From: Antarctobacter sediminis
GTDB lineage: Bacteria > Pseudomonadota > Alphaproteobacteria > Rhodobacterales > Rhodobacteraceae
Assembly (NCBI RefSeq): GCF_019218285.1
Contig: NZ_JAHUZG010000001.1
Coordinates: 1,302,001-1,366,000, forward strand
Length of the DNA stretch: 64,000 nucleotides
Reading direction: 5' to 3'
The position numbers and the translations under genes were made by a program. This document shows positions 55,952 through 64,000 of this stretch, in pieces. The notes below the pieces were generated by a model, which worked only from the letters and a program-made list of their open reading frames with translations, was not told where the DNA came from and did no database searches. Position 1 is the stretch's first letter. Each line of letters opens with the position of its first letter.

Positions 55952-56602
55952 TTACCGCTCTGCCCCGCGCGCCGCAAGCACATGCCGCGTCCAGACATGG
56001 ATCATCCAGCCCAACATCACCGCGTTCAGCAGGTGCCAAAGGAAATGCGTGCCCATCGGGAACAGGCTGCACAAAGGATCATCCATGGTCCGCGCGGCCA
56101 TCGACAGCAGCAGGATCACCACCCCGATGGCCAATCCCCGCGCGGTCGCGGGCGCGCGGTGGCGCAACAGCACCGCATAGATCGCGATCAACAGGGGCAC
56201 CGGCGCATAGCTCGCCGTCCCGCCCAAACCGGGGATCATCCCGAACAGGGGCACAGTCAAAGCCGCGAAGGGAAAGAACAACACGGTCCCCCCCAAAGAC
56301 ACCCAGCGCCCCATCCGCCAGAAATCCCGGTTGGCGGCATAGATATAGACCAGCACATAGACCAGGATCGGCAGCACATCGGCCACCCCGGCCCAGGGCT
56401 GCGCGAAGGTGTGAAACAGGAATGATCCGATCCCGATCACGCCCAGAATCGCGCATAGCACCCGGCCCAGCCCAAAGCTCCGCCGCCACATGAAAACCGC
56501 CGCAAGAACAAAGGCGGCATTGGTCACCGCGTTCACCGGCTCCGACCAGAATTCCGGCCCCAGCCTTTCGCAATACCCGTCGACGGCGCGCGTCCAGTCC
56601 AT
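55952..56602 (-). CDS. Alkaline ceramidase-family membrane protein
   Basis: 216 aa, seven hydrophobic segments. Signature residues of the PF05875 ceramidase/PAQR-like hydrolases are visible: VDGYCERLGPEFWSEPVNAV (C-terminal of the first loop, Ser region), GIGSFLFHTFAQPWAGVADV (His/Asp zinc ligands, about 58-77) and GTHFLWHLLNAVML (two further His, about 183-197). The zinc site would hydrolyse an amide such as in ceramides or another N-acyl lipid. No ribosome binding site other than AAGAAGAAAC from the dispersed element directly before the ATG. Confidence 0.78.
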   Translation of the reverse strand: MDWTRAVDGYCERLGPEFWSEPVNAVTNAAFVLAAVFMWRRSFGLGRVLCAILGVIGIGSFLFHTFAQPWAGVADVLPILVYVLVYIYAANRDFWRMGRWVSLGGTVLFFPFAALTVPLFGMIPGLGGTASYAPVPLLIAIYAVLLRHRAPATARGLAIGVVILLLSMAARTMDDPLCSLFPMGTHFLWHLLNAVMLGWMIHVWTRHVLAARGAER

Positions 56603-56604
56603 GT

Positions 56605-56625
56605 TTCTTCTTGGTCCAAGTACTC
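56605..56625 (+). repeat. Dispersed intergenic element, subtype A, abutting the ceramidase-like start codon
   Basis: TTCTTCTTGGTCCAAGTACT plus C, followed by AAAAATCCG. On the minus strand GAGTACTTGGACCAAGAAGA is followed by AAC and then the ATG, so the element forms the entire visible leader. Confidence 0.62.
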
Positions 56626-56719
56626 AAAAATCCGACACCGCCACCGGACGGCATGTCCTGCATCTAGCCTCGGAACAACATCATGCTAGGGTCGACCCGA
56701 CCAAATCAGGGAGTTTCTC

Positions 56720-57412
56720 ATGCAAATCATCTGGCTGGGCCACGGATCTTTCCGCATCGAGATCGGCGGCGAAGTGCTGTTGATCGACCCGTGGATCAAC
56801 GGCAACCCCATGATGCAAGGTCACGACGCCGGGGCCGCCATCACGGGCGCAACGCAGATCCTCGTCACCCATGGCCATTTCGACCACACCAATGACATTG
56901 TCGAGGTCAGCCAGAAGACCGGCGCGCCGGTTTCGGGCATGTTTGAACTGGCAGCGGCGCTGATCGCACAGGGTGCCAAGGAAGGGCATAGTTTCAACAA
57001 GGGCGGAACGATCACCTTTGGCGAGGTTTCGGTGACCATGGTGCCCGCCTCGCACAGTTCCTCCATGTCGGTCGACGGCACCGCGCGCTACATGGGCATG
57101 GAAACCGGTTTCGTGATCCAGGGCGATGGCCACACGATCTATCATTCCGGCGACACCGGCATCATGGCGGACATGGCCTGGATCGGTGCCTATTTCAAAC
57201 CCGACATCGGCATCCTTTCGGCCGGGGGCTATTACACGATGGACATGAAACAGGCAGGCTGGGCGGCCCGCGAATATTTCGATTTCAAAACAGTGATCCC
57301 CGGCCATTACCGCACCTTCCCGGCGCTGGAGCAATCGGCCGAGGCACTGGCCGAGGCGCTGCCCGGCGTCGATGTGATCGAACCGCAGGTCTTGCAGCCC
57401 ATCACCCTGTAA
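56720..57412 (+). CDS. Metal-dependent hydrolase, UPF0173 (metallo-beta-lactamase fold)
   Basis: 230 aa. Metal ligands: LVTHGHFDHTND (HxHxDH-like, about 50-61), PASHSSSM, IIYHSGDTGIMADM-type block (about 140-155) and VIPGHYRTFP. UPF0173 proteins share this compact MBL fold without a confirmed physiological substrate. Divergent from the ceramidase-like gene; its last 11 bp overlap the convergent LysR gene. Confidence 0.88.
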   Translation: MQIIWLGHGSFRIEIGGEVLLIDPWINGNPMMQGHDAGAAITGATQILVTHGHFDHTNDIVEVSQKTGAPVSGMFELAAALIAQGAKEGHSFNKGGTITFGEVSVTMVPASHSSSMSVDGTARYMGMETGFVIQGDGHTIYHSGDTGIMADMAWIGAYFKPDIGILSAGGYYTMDMKQAGWAAREYFDFKTVIPGHYRTFPALEQSAEALAEALPGVDVIEPQVLQPITL

Positions 57413-58307
57413 CGCCCCTGGGGCGGCGCGCGTCCAGATGCGCCGCCAGCCCTTCAAGAAAGCCGTTCGCGATGCTCAACTCGGCGTTGCGGGCGGCGAG
57501 GATGCCGAACAATCCGCGCTTGCCCGCGTGCCAGTCCGGCACAAGGTCGATCAACCGCCCCTCCGCCAGCGCCTCGCGCACGGCAAAGGCGGGATAGACG
57601 GCAAACCCCATGCCCTTGTCCACCAGCGCCCGCACCAGTTGGCCGCTGTTGACCGGCACCTGCTCGGTCGGTGCAAGGGTGACGCCATCTCCGCCGCCAC
57701 GCGGCCAAAGCGTCAGCGGGCCCGACATGATCGGCGTGCGTATCCAGCACATCCCTTCCAGCGCGGCGGGGTCTTTCATCGGCGCAACCGACGGCGCGGC
57801 ACAGACCACGCCCCGGGTTTCGAACAACAGCCGCGCGCCCTTGGCCGGCTCGTCCAGCCCCGAGATTCGCAAAACCAGATCATAGCGTTCGTCGATCAGG
57901 TCGCGGTGTTCATCCGTCAGGTCGATCTCCAGCGCGACCCCGGGAAAGGCGGCGCGATAGGCCTGCACGAAAGCGGCGAAGTGATGCGAGGCAAGCACCG
58001 TCGGCCCCGACAGGCGCAACCTGCCCCGCAGGTCCTTGCTGCGGGCTGAAACCTCGGCCACGGCGCTGTCGAACCCTTCAACCATACCGGCAATCTGGCG
58101 GAAATATCGCTGCCCGCTTTCGGTCAGAGCCAGCTTGCGCGTGGTCCGGTACAACAACTGCGCGCCAAGTTTCGCCTCCAGATCGCTTACTGACTGGCTG
58201 ACCACCGGGGCCGAAATGCCCAGCGCCTTTGCGGCTGCATTGAAAGACCCTTCGCGCACCACCGCCACGAAGATCACCGAGGGCCGCAACAGGGCTAGAT
58301 TACGCAT
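57402..58307 (-). CDS. LysR-family transcriptional regulator
   Basis: 301 aa. N-terminal winged helix (about 8-66: FVAVVREGSFNAAAKALGIS, APVVSQSVSDLEAKLGAQLL), then a LysR substrate-binding domain of the CrgA-like type (LRGRLRLSGPTVLASHHFAA, DLVLRISGLDEPAKGARLLF). Divergent from the SnoaL-like gene across a 92-bp AT-rich gap, so it very likely regulates that gene and itself. No ligand can be proposed. Confidence 0.9.
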   Translation of the reverse strand: MRNLALLRPSVIFVAVVREGSFNAAAKALGISAPVVSQSVSDLEAKLGAQLLYRTTRKLALTESGQRYFRQIAGMVEGFDSAVAEVSARSKDLRGRLRLSGPTVLASHHFAAFVQAYRAAFPGVALEIDLTDEHRDLIDERYDLVLRISGLDEPAKGARLLFETRGVVCAAPSVAPMKDPAALEGMCWIRTPIMSGPLTLWPRGGGDGVTLAPTEQVPVNSGQLVRALVDKGMGFAVYPAFAVREALAEGRLIDLVPDWHAGKRGLFGILAARNAELSIANGFLEGLAAHLDARRPRGVTG

Positions 58308-58399
58308 GTTTTTCGAAGAGTATTTTTGGTCATACGCAGATTATAAACAATCAGCCGGCGGCGTACATCCGGGACATCGCATAGAAAAGGACCTGCGCC

Positions 58400-59260
58400 A
58401 TGCTCAAACCTGCCCTGACCGCCCTGCCCCTGATCGCCGCCGCCTTGCCCGCAATGGCTCAGGACGCGCCCTATGACCGTCACTTTCTGACAGTCTCCGA
58501 CGCCGAGCGCGCCTATACCGCCGAAAACGTGGAAACACTTGGCAAGATTTTTGACGAGGCCATCATGCCACGCGACTGGGATCGCCTGCGCGCGCTGTAT
58601 TCCGACAACTACGTCCAGCATAACCCGGACATGCCCGACGGTAACGAAGGCGTAATCGCGCTGTTCGACCAGATCGACTATGCCCAGTTTCTTTACGAAC
58701 GGGTGATGACAATTGCCGAAGGCCCCTATGTGATCGCCGTGTCCAAGCTGCGGTTCAATGCGCAGGCCCCCTTGATGTTCGTGGTCGACATCAACTTCAT
58801 CACCGACGGCAAAAGCCGCGAGCATTGGGACATCCTGATGCCCGTGGAGGACGCCGAGAAAGCCTTTGCCATGGTTCACCCCGCCCGCGAGGAACCGCAG
58901 GAGGTGACCGAAGCCAACAAGGCCCGCGTGGCCGAGTTCATGAACGTGGTCTTCAACAAGGGTCAGGCCGACCGCGTGCCCGAATACGTCGCCGCGGATT
59001 ACGTTCAGCACGGTGTCGGCAAAGACGGCCCCGCCGCGCTGATGGCCGACGTCAAGACGCGCTTTGCCGGGATCGAAGTCGACATAAAACGTATCGTCGC
59101 CCAAAACGACCTTGTGCTGGCCCATAGCCGCGTCTTTGTCGCGGGTCAGCAGATCGCCCGCACCGACATCTGGCGTCTGCGCGACGGCATGTTGATCGAA
59201 CATTGGGCAGCACAACAGCCGGTCCCGGCAGAGATGGCCCATCGCAACGGCATGTTCTGA
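58400..59260 (+). CDS. Secreted protein with two SnoaL-like (NTF2-fold) domains
   Basis: 286 aa. Signal peptide 1-20 (ending LPAMAQ). Two SnoaL-type repeats: about 45-150 (RDWDRLRALYSDNYVQHNPD) and about 175-275 (ADRVPEYVAADYVQHGVGKD). Both carry the YVQHN/YVQHG signature of the SnoaL polyketide-cyclase-like family, so the gene looks like an internal duplication. Exported proteins of this group are mostly uncharacterised. AAAGGA precedes the ATG. Probable target of the divergent LysR regulator. Confidence 0.8.
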   Translation: MLKPALTALPLIAAALPAMAQDAPYDRHFLTVSDAERAYTAENVETLGKIFDEAIMPRDWDRLRALYSDNYVQHNPDMPDGNEGVIALFDQIDYAQFLYERVMTIAEGPYVIAVSKLRFNAQAPLMFVVDINFITDGKSREHWDILMPVEDAEKAFAMVHPAREEPQEVTEANKARVAEFMNVVFNKGQADRVPEYVAADYVQHGVGKDGPAALMADVKTRFAGIEVDIKRIVAQNDLVLAHSRVFVAGQQIARTDIWRLRDGMLIEHWAAQQPVPAEMAHRNGMF

Positions 59261-59306
59261 CGCGCTACGGCCCCGCCTTCCGCAAGGGGCGGCGGGGCCG
59301 GCACGA

Positions 59307-59885
59307 TCAGGGGATCAGCGCCCCCAGACGGTTAAAGGTGGAAATGTCGATTTCGAGGTCGTCATAGACGATTTCCACCGTCACGGTCTCGACCGAGCCC
59401 AGCGGGAAAGCCCGATAGGGCAATCCATCGTCGGGCAGCATGGCGTTGGGCGTCGGGCTGTCCTCGTGGCAGGCGGGCAGCGGCCAGGGTTCGACCTCTG
59501 CGCCATTGATGCCGATATGCAACCCCACCAGCCCGCAACGCCATGACCACAGATGCGTGACATAGACCAGATCCTGCCCGTTGAACTCGCGCACGGCGAT
59601 CCAGTTGGACCGGGTGGCATTCAGGATCGGCTTGACCTCGACCGCAGTGGTGAACCGGCCCGAGGGCACCTGTTGTTCGGCGGTATAGGGCAGTACACGC
59701 TGGGGCGCGGGATCGGCCTCGGCACTGGGCGGCGGGGCCTCGGGTGTATAGGTCCGCGCCTCGGCGGTATCGGCCTCCGGCGCTTGGGTCGGGGCCGCGG
59801 CGGGGGCCTTGGCGGTCTCCAGCCGGGCCTCGCTGTCCGGCGCACCGGTGGCCATTGCAATGACGATCAGGATGAGATCGAGCAT
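59307..59885 (-). CDS. Membrane-anchored or secreted hypothetical protein with Pro/Ala-rich linker
   Basis: 192 aa: a hydrophobic start (MLDLILIVIAMATG), a Pro/Ala/Glu-rich linker (about 20-65), then a compact domain with two cysteines (SWRCGLVGLHIGIN, PLPACHEDSPTP) and a beta-rich end (ETVTVEIVYDDLEIDIST). No recognised family. It is convergent with the SnoaL-like gene; a GC hairpin GGCCCCGCC...GGCGGGGCC (59269-59300) lies between the stops and may serve both. Confidence 0.62.
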   Translation of the reverse strand: MLDLILIVIAMATGAPDSEARLETAKAPAAAPTQAPEADTAEARTYTPEAPPPSAEADPAPQRVLPYTAEQQVPSGRFTTAVEVKPILNATRSNWIAVREFNGQDLVYVTHLWSWRCGLVGLHIGINGAEVEPWPLPACHEDSPTPNAMLPDDGLPYRAFPLGSVETVTVEIVYDDLEIDISTFNRLGALIP

Positions 59886-59983
59886 AAGATGCTCCCTTTG
59901 TGAAATTCCCCGGGATTGCGCGGCTTTCAGCGCCTTCCCTGCCCGCCTATAGTGCCTGCAAACAGGTCACGGGCAGGATCACC

Positions 59984-60985
59984 ATGGCACGCGAGGGCAG
60001 CGCGGCTCAAACTGTAAATCTTCTCATCGTGGCGCAGGCGGGCCGCCTGTCATACGAGGCCGTGCTCTTTGCCGCCTCGCTGAAGGCGCAGGGCGGCGAA
60101 GGGCTGCGGCTGATCGTGGCGGAACCGGCCCCCGGCCCGCTCTGGCCCGAGGACCCAACCATCCACCAACCCGAGATCCGCGCCCTGCTGGCCGAGCTTG
60201 GGGCCGAGATCCGGCGGTTTGACAGCCGGCATTTTGGGGCCGCATATCCCTATGGCAACAAGATCGAGGCGCTGTCCGTCCTGCCCGAGGGGGAACCCTT
60301 TGTCTTTTTCGACACCGATACGCTGATCCTTGACCGGCTGGACCGGGTGCCCTTCGATTTCGACCGGCCCACCGCATCGCTGCGGCGCGAAGGCACATGG
60401 CCGCAGATCGAACTGTACGGCCCCGGCTACACCCGGACGTGGAAGGCGCTTTATGACCGTTTCGGCCTTGATTTCGGGTCCAGCCTGGACCCGCGCTGGC
60501 CCGAGGAATACTGGCAGCATTACCTCTATTTCAACGCCGGGTTCTTCTTTTACCGCTGCCCGCGCTTCTTTGGTCAGCGCTTTCTGGACTATGCGCTGTC
60601 GGTGCGGGACGACCCGCTGCCGGAACTGGTCTGTCAAAGCCTTGATCCATGGCTGGACCAAGTGGTTCTGCCGCTGGTGATCCACGGCTTGGGCGGCGGG
60701 CGCGACACGCTGCCCGAGGGGCTGCTGGACGGTCAGGTCTCTTGCCACTACCGGATGCTGCCGCTGCTTTATGCCCGGGAAAGCGACCGGGTGGTCGAGG
60801 TGCTGGAAGAGGTCGCCGCCCCGAATCGTATCAAGAAGGTGCTGAAAGGCCATGAGCCGTTCAAGCGCATGATCTATCAGGGCCGTGGCCAAAAGGTGCG
60901 CGCGCTGTTCGACCGCGAAAACCTGCCCCGCAAGGAACAGGCGATCCGCAACAAGATCAAGCGCAACGGTTTCTGGATGCGCTGA
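59984..60985 (+). CDS. Glycosyltransferase-like protein with a DxD motif
   Basis: 333 aa. Residues about 10-120 form a nucleotide-sugar-transferase-like fold (NLLIVAQAGRLSYEAVLFAA, YGNKIEALSVLPEGEPFVFF), ending with the metal-binding DTDTLIL (DxD, about 109-111). Later FNAGFFFYRCPRFFGQRFLD and LDPWLDQVVLPLVIHGLGGG fit the acceptor half of GT8/GT-A-type enzymes. The basic C-terminus (RKEQAIRNKIKRNGFWMR) may contact membrane. Neighbours do not suggest a particular glycan. Confidence 0.65.
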   Translation: MAREGSAAQTVNLLIVAQAGRLSYEAVLFAASLKAQGGEGLRLIVAEPAPGPLWPEDPTIHQPEIRALLAELGAEIRRFDSRHFGAAYPYGNKIEALSVLPEGEPFVFFDTDTLILDRLDRVPFDFDRPTASLRREGTWPQIELYGPGYTRTWKALYDRFGLDFGSSLDPRWPEEYWQHYLYFNAGFFFYRCPRFFGQRFLDYALSVRDDPLPELVCQSLDPWLDQVVLPLVIHGLGGGRDTLPEGLLDGQVSCHYRMLPLLYARESDRVVEVLEEVAAPNRIKKVLKGHEPFKRMIYQGRGQKVRALFDRENLPRKEQAIRNKIKRNGFWMR

Positions 60986-61022
60986 GCGGCGAATTCCCAA
61001 CCAGTGACGCCTTTGCCATGCT

Positions 61023-61044
61023 ATCCTGAACCGGCGTTCAGGAT
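61023..61044 (+). promoter_or_regulatory. Perfect inverted repeat upstream of the Asp-box protein gene
   Basis: ATCCTGAAC-CGGC-GTTCAGGAT, nine paired bases with a 4-nt centre, ending 10 bp before the ATG and overlapping its GAGG ribosome binding site. No T-run follows, so an operator or mRNA hairpin is more likely than a terminator. Confidence 0.5.
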
Positions 61045-61054
61045 GAGGTATGCC

Positions 61055-62215
61055 ATGTCTGGTGTCATTACGGTGCTCGTGGGCACCACCAAGGGATTGT
61101 TCCTGCTGCAATCTGATGCGGCGCGACAGGACTGGACCGTCAAGGGGCCGCTTTGCGACGGCTGGGGCATCAACCACGCGATCGGCGATCCCCGGACCGG
61201 CACGCTTTGGGCGGGCGGCGGCGGCGAATGGTCCGGCGCGGGTGTCTGGCGATCGACCGACGGCGGCGAGACATGGCAGTTGGCCAAGCTGGCTGATGGC
61301 ACGGTTGACGAATGGATTCGCAACGACCCTGAAACAGCCGCTTTTTTCGGGTCGGAACCAAAGCCGCCAGCCGAGTTCACCGGCCGGGTCGAGGCGATCT
61401 GGTCGCTGGGACAGGTGGGCGGCAAGCTTTACGCCGGGGCCAAACCCGCGACGCTCTTTGTCAGCGAGGACGGCGGCGAAAGCTGGGGCGCGGTCGAAAG
61501 CCTGACCGATCACCCCTCGGCGGACAGTTGGCAACCGGGGGCGGCAGGGCTGACCCTGCACACCATCGTCGGAAGCCCCGGAGACGCGGACAAGATCTGG
61601 CTGGGCATTTCCGCCGCCGGGGTCTTTGCCAGCGAGGATGCTGGCGGCACATGGGAACGGCGCAACCGGCTGTCCAATGCCGAGGCCTGCGGCCATCACC
61701 ACCACCCTGCCGCGCCCAAGGACGGCGAGACCGGGCATTGCGTTCACAACATGGTCCGCGCGGGCGGCGATGGCGACCTTCTGTACCAGCAGAACCACCA
61801 CGGGGTCTGGCGGTCTTCGGACGGGGGCCGCAGCTGGGACGACATTACCGAGGGGCTGCCTTCGACCTTTGGCTTTCCCATCGCGGTGCACCCGGATCAG
61901 CCGCGCACGCTTTGGACGCTGCCGCTGAACGGGGACAGTGCCGGGCGTTATCCGCCCGAAGCCTCGGCGGCGGTCTGGCGGTCGCGGGACGGCGGCGACA
62001 ACTGGGAAGCCTGCCGCGAAGGCCTGCCGCAACAGCACTGTTTCTTTACCGTGCTGCGGCAGGCGATGGCCACGGACCGGGCCAAGACGCCGGGGGTCTA
62101 TTTCGGCACCAATTCGGGTTCTGTCTTTGCTTCGGTGGACGAAGGCGACAGCTGGCAGGAGATCGCCCGCCATCTGCCGACGGTGCTCTGCGTGGAAACC
62201 GTGATGACCGCCTGA
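61055..62215 (+). CDS. Asp-box (BNR) beta-propeller protein, sialidase/VPS10-like
   Basis: 386 aa, cytoplasmic by lack of a signal. Six Asp-box motifs (SxDxGxxW): STDGGETW, SEDGGESW, SEDAGGTW, SSDGGRSW, SRDGGDNW, SVDEGDSW, spaced through the whole chain, giving a propeller. The AGHHHHP-like stretch CGHHHHPAAPKDGETGHCVH (about 208-228) could bind a metal. Often annotated as exo-alpha-sialidase, but no sialidase active-site arginine triad or FRIP motif is visible, so enzymatic function is open. ATG 61055 with GAGG 8 nt upstream. Confidence 0.78.
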   Translation: MSGVITVLVGTTKGLFLLQSDAARQDWTVKGPLCDGWGINHAIGDPRTGTLWAGGGGEWSGAGVWRSTDGGETWQLAKLADGTVDEWIRNDPETAAFFGSEPKPPAEFTGRVEAIWSLGQVGGKLYAGAKPATLFVSEDGGESWGAVESLTDHPSADSWQPGAAGLTLHTIVGSPGDADKIWLGISAAGVFASEDAGGTWERRNRLSNAEACGHHHHPAAPKDGETGHCVHNMVRAGGDGDLLYQQNHHGVWRSSDGGRSWDDITEGLPSTFGFPIAVHPDQPRTLWTLPLNGDSAGRYPPEASAAVWRSRDGGDNWEACREGLPQQHCFFTVLRQAMATDRAKTPGVYFGTNSGSVFASVDEGDSWQEIARHLPTVLCVETVMTA

Positions 62216-62221
62216 GCGGGG

Positions 62222-63844
62222 TCAGATCCGCATACGCGGCACGTCGTTCGGATCAAGCCGCAAGTCGATCAGCACCGGCGTGGTCCGGTTGTCCAGCGCC
62301 GACAACGCCAGTTCCAGATCATCGGCCGAGCGCACCTCGATCCCCTGCCCGCCCAGGGCGGTGCCGACCTCGGCAAACGACGGCCAGTCAAACTCCGTCA
62401 GGCTGGGGTCCATCTGCCGGTCGAGGAACTGGATATGTTCCGCACCATAGGCCGAGTCATTGGCGACGATCACGATCAGGTCCAACCCCAGCCGCACGGC
62501 GGTGTTGAACTCGTTGATACCGCCCATCATGAAACCACCATCGCCGGTGAACATGACCACGGGCCGGTCGGGGGCGGCAAGGCCCGCGCCAATGGCCTCT
62601 TGCAGGCCCAGCCCGATAGAGCCGAAGTTGGCCGTGACAACAAAACTGCGCGGATCGGGGGCGGAAATCCGGCACCAGACCTCGGTCATGAACCGCCCGC
62701 CATCGGTGACCAGTACGCGATCCTTGGGCAGCGCCTCTTCCAGCCGGTCCAGCGCGTGAACGTAGTTCACACAGCCAGCGGCAGTCCGGTCCGACCCCAG
62801 CGGATGCGCGGTCAGGTCGACGCCGTCCAGTTCCTTGGTAAAGCCGCTGCCGGGAATTTCGGCCTCGTCCAGCCAGTAAAGGATGGTTTCAGCGGTCAGC
62901 CCTGCGTCAGCCACCAGCGCGGCATCGGGGTGGATGCTGCCACCGATGGCGGTGGCCTCGATGTCCACCTGCACGATGCGCTTGCCCTTCATCAGCTTGC
63001 CGCGATCCGAGGTGAAATCATGCAGGCCGGTGCCAAAGCAGACGATACAGTCCGACTGGGCGATCAGATCATAGGCCGCAGGCGTCGAGAGCGTGCCGAA
63101 AATGTCCATGTTATAAGGGTGGTCGTTAAACAGCCCCTTGGCCTTCAACGTTGTGGCCAGAGGGGCCTCCAGCCGGTCAGCCAGCCGGATCAGGGTGTCC
63201 CGCGCCGCCACGGCCCCGCCCCCGGCAAGGATGATCGGGCGGCGGGCCGAGGCAATCATGCCGATGGCCTGATCCAGCGTGTCGCCTTCGGCCACGCCGC
63301 CGGGTGTGGTAAAGACATCCAGCGGGCGGCAGTCATGTTCGACCTCCTGCCACATGAAGTCAGCGGGCATGTTCAACACGATGGGACGACGTTCGACCTG
63401 CGCCCGGTAAAAGGCGCGGGCCACGTCCGCCCCTGCGGTTTCGGGCGCGCGCAGCTGGACAAAACCGGCGCCGGTGGCCTTGACCAACTCGCGCTGATCT
63501 ATGCCTTGCAGATGGCGAGGGTTGGCGACGGGTGTGTCGCCGGCCAGCAGGACCATGGGGATGTGGCCGCGCGCGCCTTCGGTCAGGGCCGTGGTGCAAT
63601 TGGTCAGCGCCGGACCATGGGTGACGGTGGCCACGCCCACCTGACCGGAAACATGCGCATAGGCCAGCGCCATCAGGACCGAGCTGCCCTCATGCGCGGC
63701 AGGAACGAAACGCCCGCCACAGTCGCGGACGTAGCTGTCCACCATAAACAGGTTGGCATCGCCCATCAGACCGAACATCGTCTTGACGCCATGGTCACAG
63801 ATGGCGCGGGCAATGGATCGAAAGACTTGGATCTGGTCGGGCAT
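62222..63844 (-). CDS. Thiamine-diphosphate-dependent enzyme (acetolactate synthase large-subunit-like)
   Basis: 540 aa, three-domain POX/AHAS fold. The catalytic Glu lies in FVPAAHEGSSVLMALAYA (about residue 52), the central FAD/other-domain region about 190-330, and the ThDP motif GDGGFMMGGINEF...ANDS (about 430-460). It is shorter than AHAS catalytic subunits and lies without an ilvH-like regulatory gene, so its reaction may be a different decarboxylation or ligation. AGGAG lies 6 nt before the ATG at 63844. Confidence 0.82.
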   Translation of the reverse strand: MPDQIQVFRSIARAICDHGVKTMFGLMGDANLFMVDSYVRDCGGRFVPAAHEGSSVLMALAYAHVSGQVGVATVTHGPALTNCTTALTEGARGHIPMVLLAGDTPVANPRHLQGIDQRELVKATGAGFVQLRAPETAGADVARAFYRAQVERRPIVLNMPADFMWQEVEHDCRPLDVFTTPGGVAEGDTLDQAIGMIASARRPIILAGGGAVAARDTLIRLADRLEAPLATTLKAKGLFNDHPYNMDIFGTLSTPAAYDLIAQSDCIVCFGTGLHDFTSDRGKLMKGKRIVQVDIEATAIGGSIHPDAALVADAGLTAETILYWLDEAEIPGSGFTKELDGVDLTAHPLGSDRTAAGCVNYVHALDRLEEALPKDRVLVTDGGRFMTEVWCRISAPDPRSFVVTANFGSIGLGLQEAIGAGLAAPDRPVVMFTGDGGFMMGGINEFNTAVRLGLDLIVIVANDSAYGAEHIQFLDRQMDPSLTEFDWPSFAEVGTALGGQGIEVRSADDLELALSALDNRTTPVLIDLRLDPNDVPRMRI

Positions 63845-64000
63845 CGGGGACTCCTGTCGCGTGGTTGCGTCAGGAATAGCGCAAGCCCCATGCGTGTTTT
63901 GCGCAAAGTTAAGTGAACCGCCCCAGTTCGCGCGCAAAATTCGCACATCTTCACCGTGCCGCGCGGAATCTTGACAACCAATCGCAACCGGACGGCCATC
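63845..64000 (-). other. Upstream region of the ThDP enzyme gene at the window edge
   Basis: 156 bp without a gene. It contains the palindrome TTTGCGCAAA (63898-63907) and GCGCGCAAAATTCGC about 25 nt further out. On the plus strand TTGACA (63971-63976) could be a -35 element for a gene beyond the right edge. Confidence 0.35.

Overview
The window is a chromosomal segment of a high-GC alphaproteobacterium, most likely a Rhodobacteraceae / Roseobacter-group member. Evidence: the glyQ-(small membrane protein)-glyS order, a mini-type ProRS of 449 aa, hdaA next to ppk, a pccB/pccA/mutase propionyl-CoA locus with an ScfR (RamB/PccR-type) regulator, FolP with a long N-terminal extension, and TTAA-N7-TTAA (CtrA-like) sites upstream of motility and cell-wall genes. 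I saw no prophage, transposase, integrase, CRISPR array, tRNA or rRNA. Coding density is high and most of it is housekeeping.

Layout. 1-6.4 kb: end of a HAD hydrolase, a UbiH-type hydroxylase, a class V aminotransferase, two translationally coupled Lrp/AsnC regulators divergent from ilvC, and a hemerythrin protein. 6.7-17.6 kb: a secreted SPOR/peptidoglycan-binding protein with a degenerate trypsin fold, glyQ, an HxlR regulator followed by a terminator that has expanded into a ~45-bp tandem array, glyS, a PPDK-like protein with a degenerate ATP-binding half, and a SleB-type wall hydrolase. 17.7-30.4 kb: folB (with an extra C-terminal domain), folP, glmM, a WSC-domain secreted protein, a serine hydrolase, proS, an AI-2E-family permease, hdaA and ppk. 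30.4-34.4 kb: a less GC-rich patch with an orphan membrane protein, then a flagellin gene, all lying between ppk and ppx. 34.4-38.3 kb: a nuclease-family protein, a TerB/J-domain protein, GNAT, VOC and MAPEG proteins.

38.4-52.7 kb is the propionyl-CoA to succinyl-CoA locus on the minus strand: pccB, three small conserved genes, four further small (mostly lipoprotein) genes, pccA, a membrane protein, a lipoprotein and, beyond a DUF4174 gene on the plus strand, the B12-dependent mutase. The mutase is preceded in the same open frame by a sulfotransferase-like ORF without a stop codon. The ScfR regulator gene lies on the other strand behind an MFS exporter gene. TTTGCAAA-like operators sit upstream of pccB and of the regulator. 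52.7-64 kb: an AmpD-like amidase, a lipoprotein, gatCA, a ceramidase-family membrane protein, an UPF0173 hydrolase, a LysR regulator divergent from a SnoaL-like protein, a glycosyltransferase-like protein, an Asp-box propeller protein and a ThDP-dependent enzyme.

A recurring intergenic element (core TTCTTCT..., ~5 nt, then AAATAYYC) occurs at least six times. Three copies at gene ends are followed by a GC hairpin and T-run. Three others lie directly upstream of minus-strand genes. Together with the degenerate-enzyme genes and the sulfotransferase-mutase frame, this is the least explained content of the window. All functional calls are by reading motifs; no database search was run.
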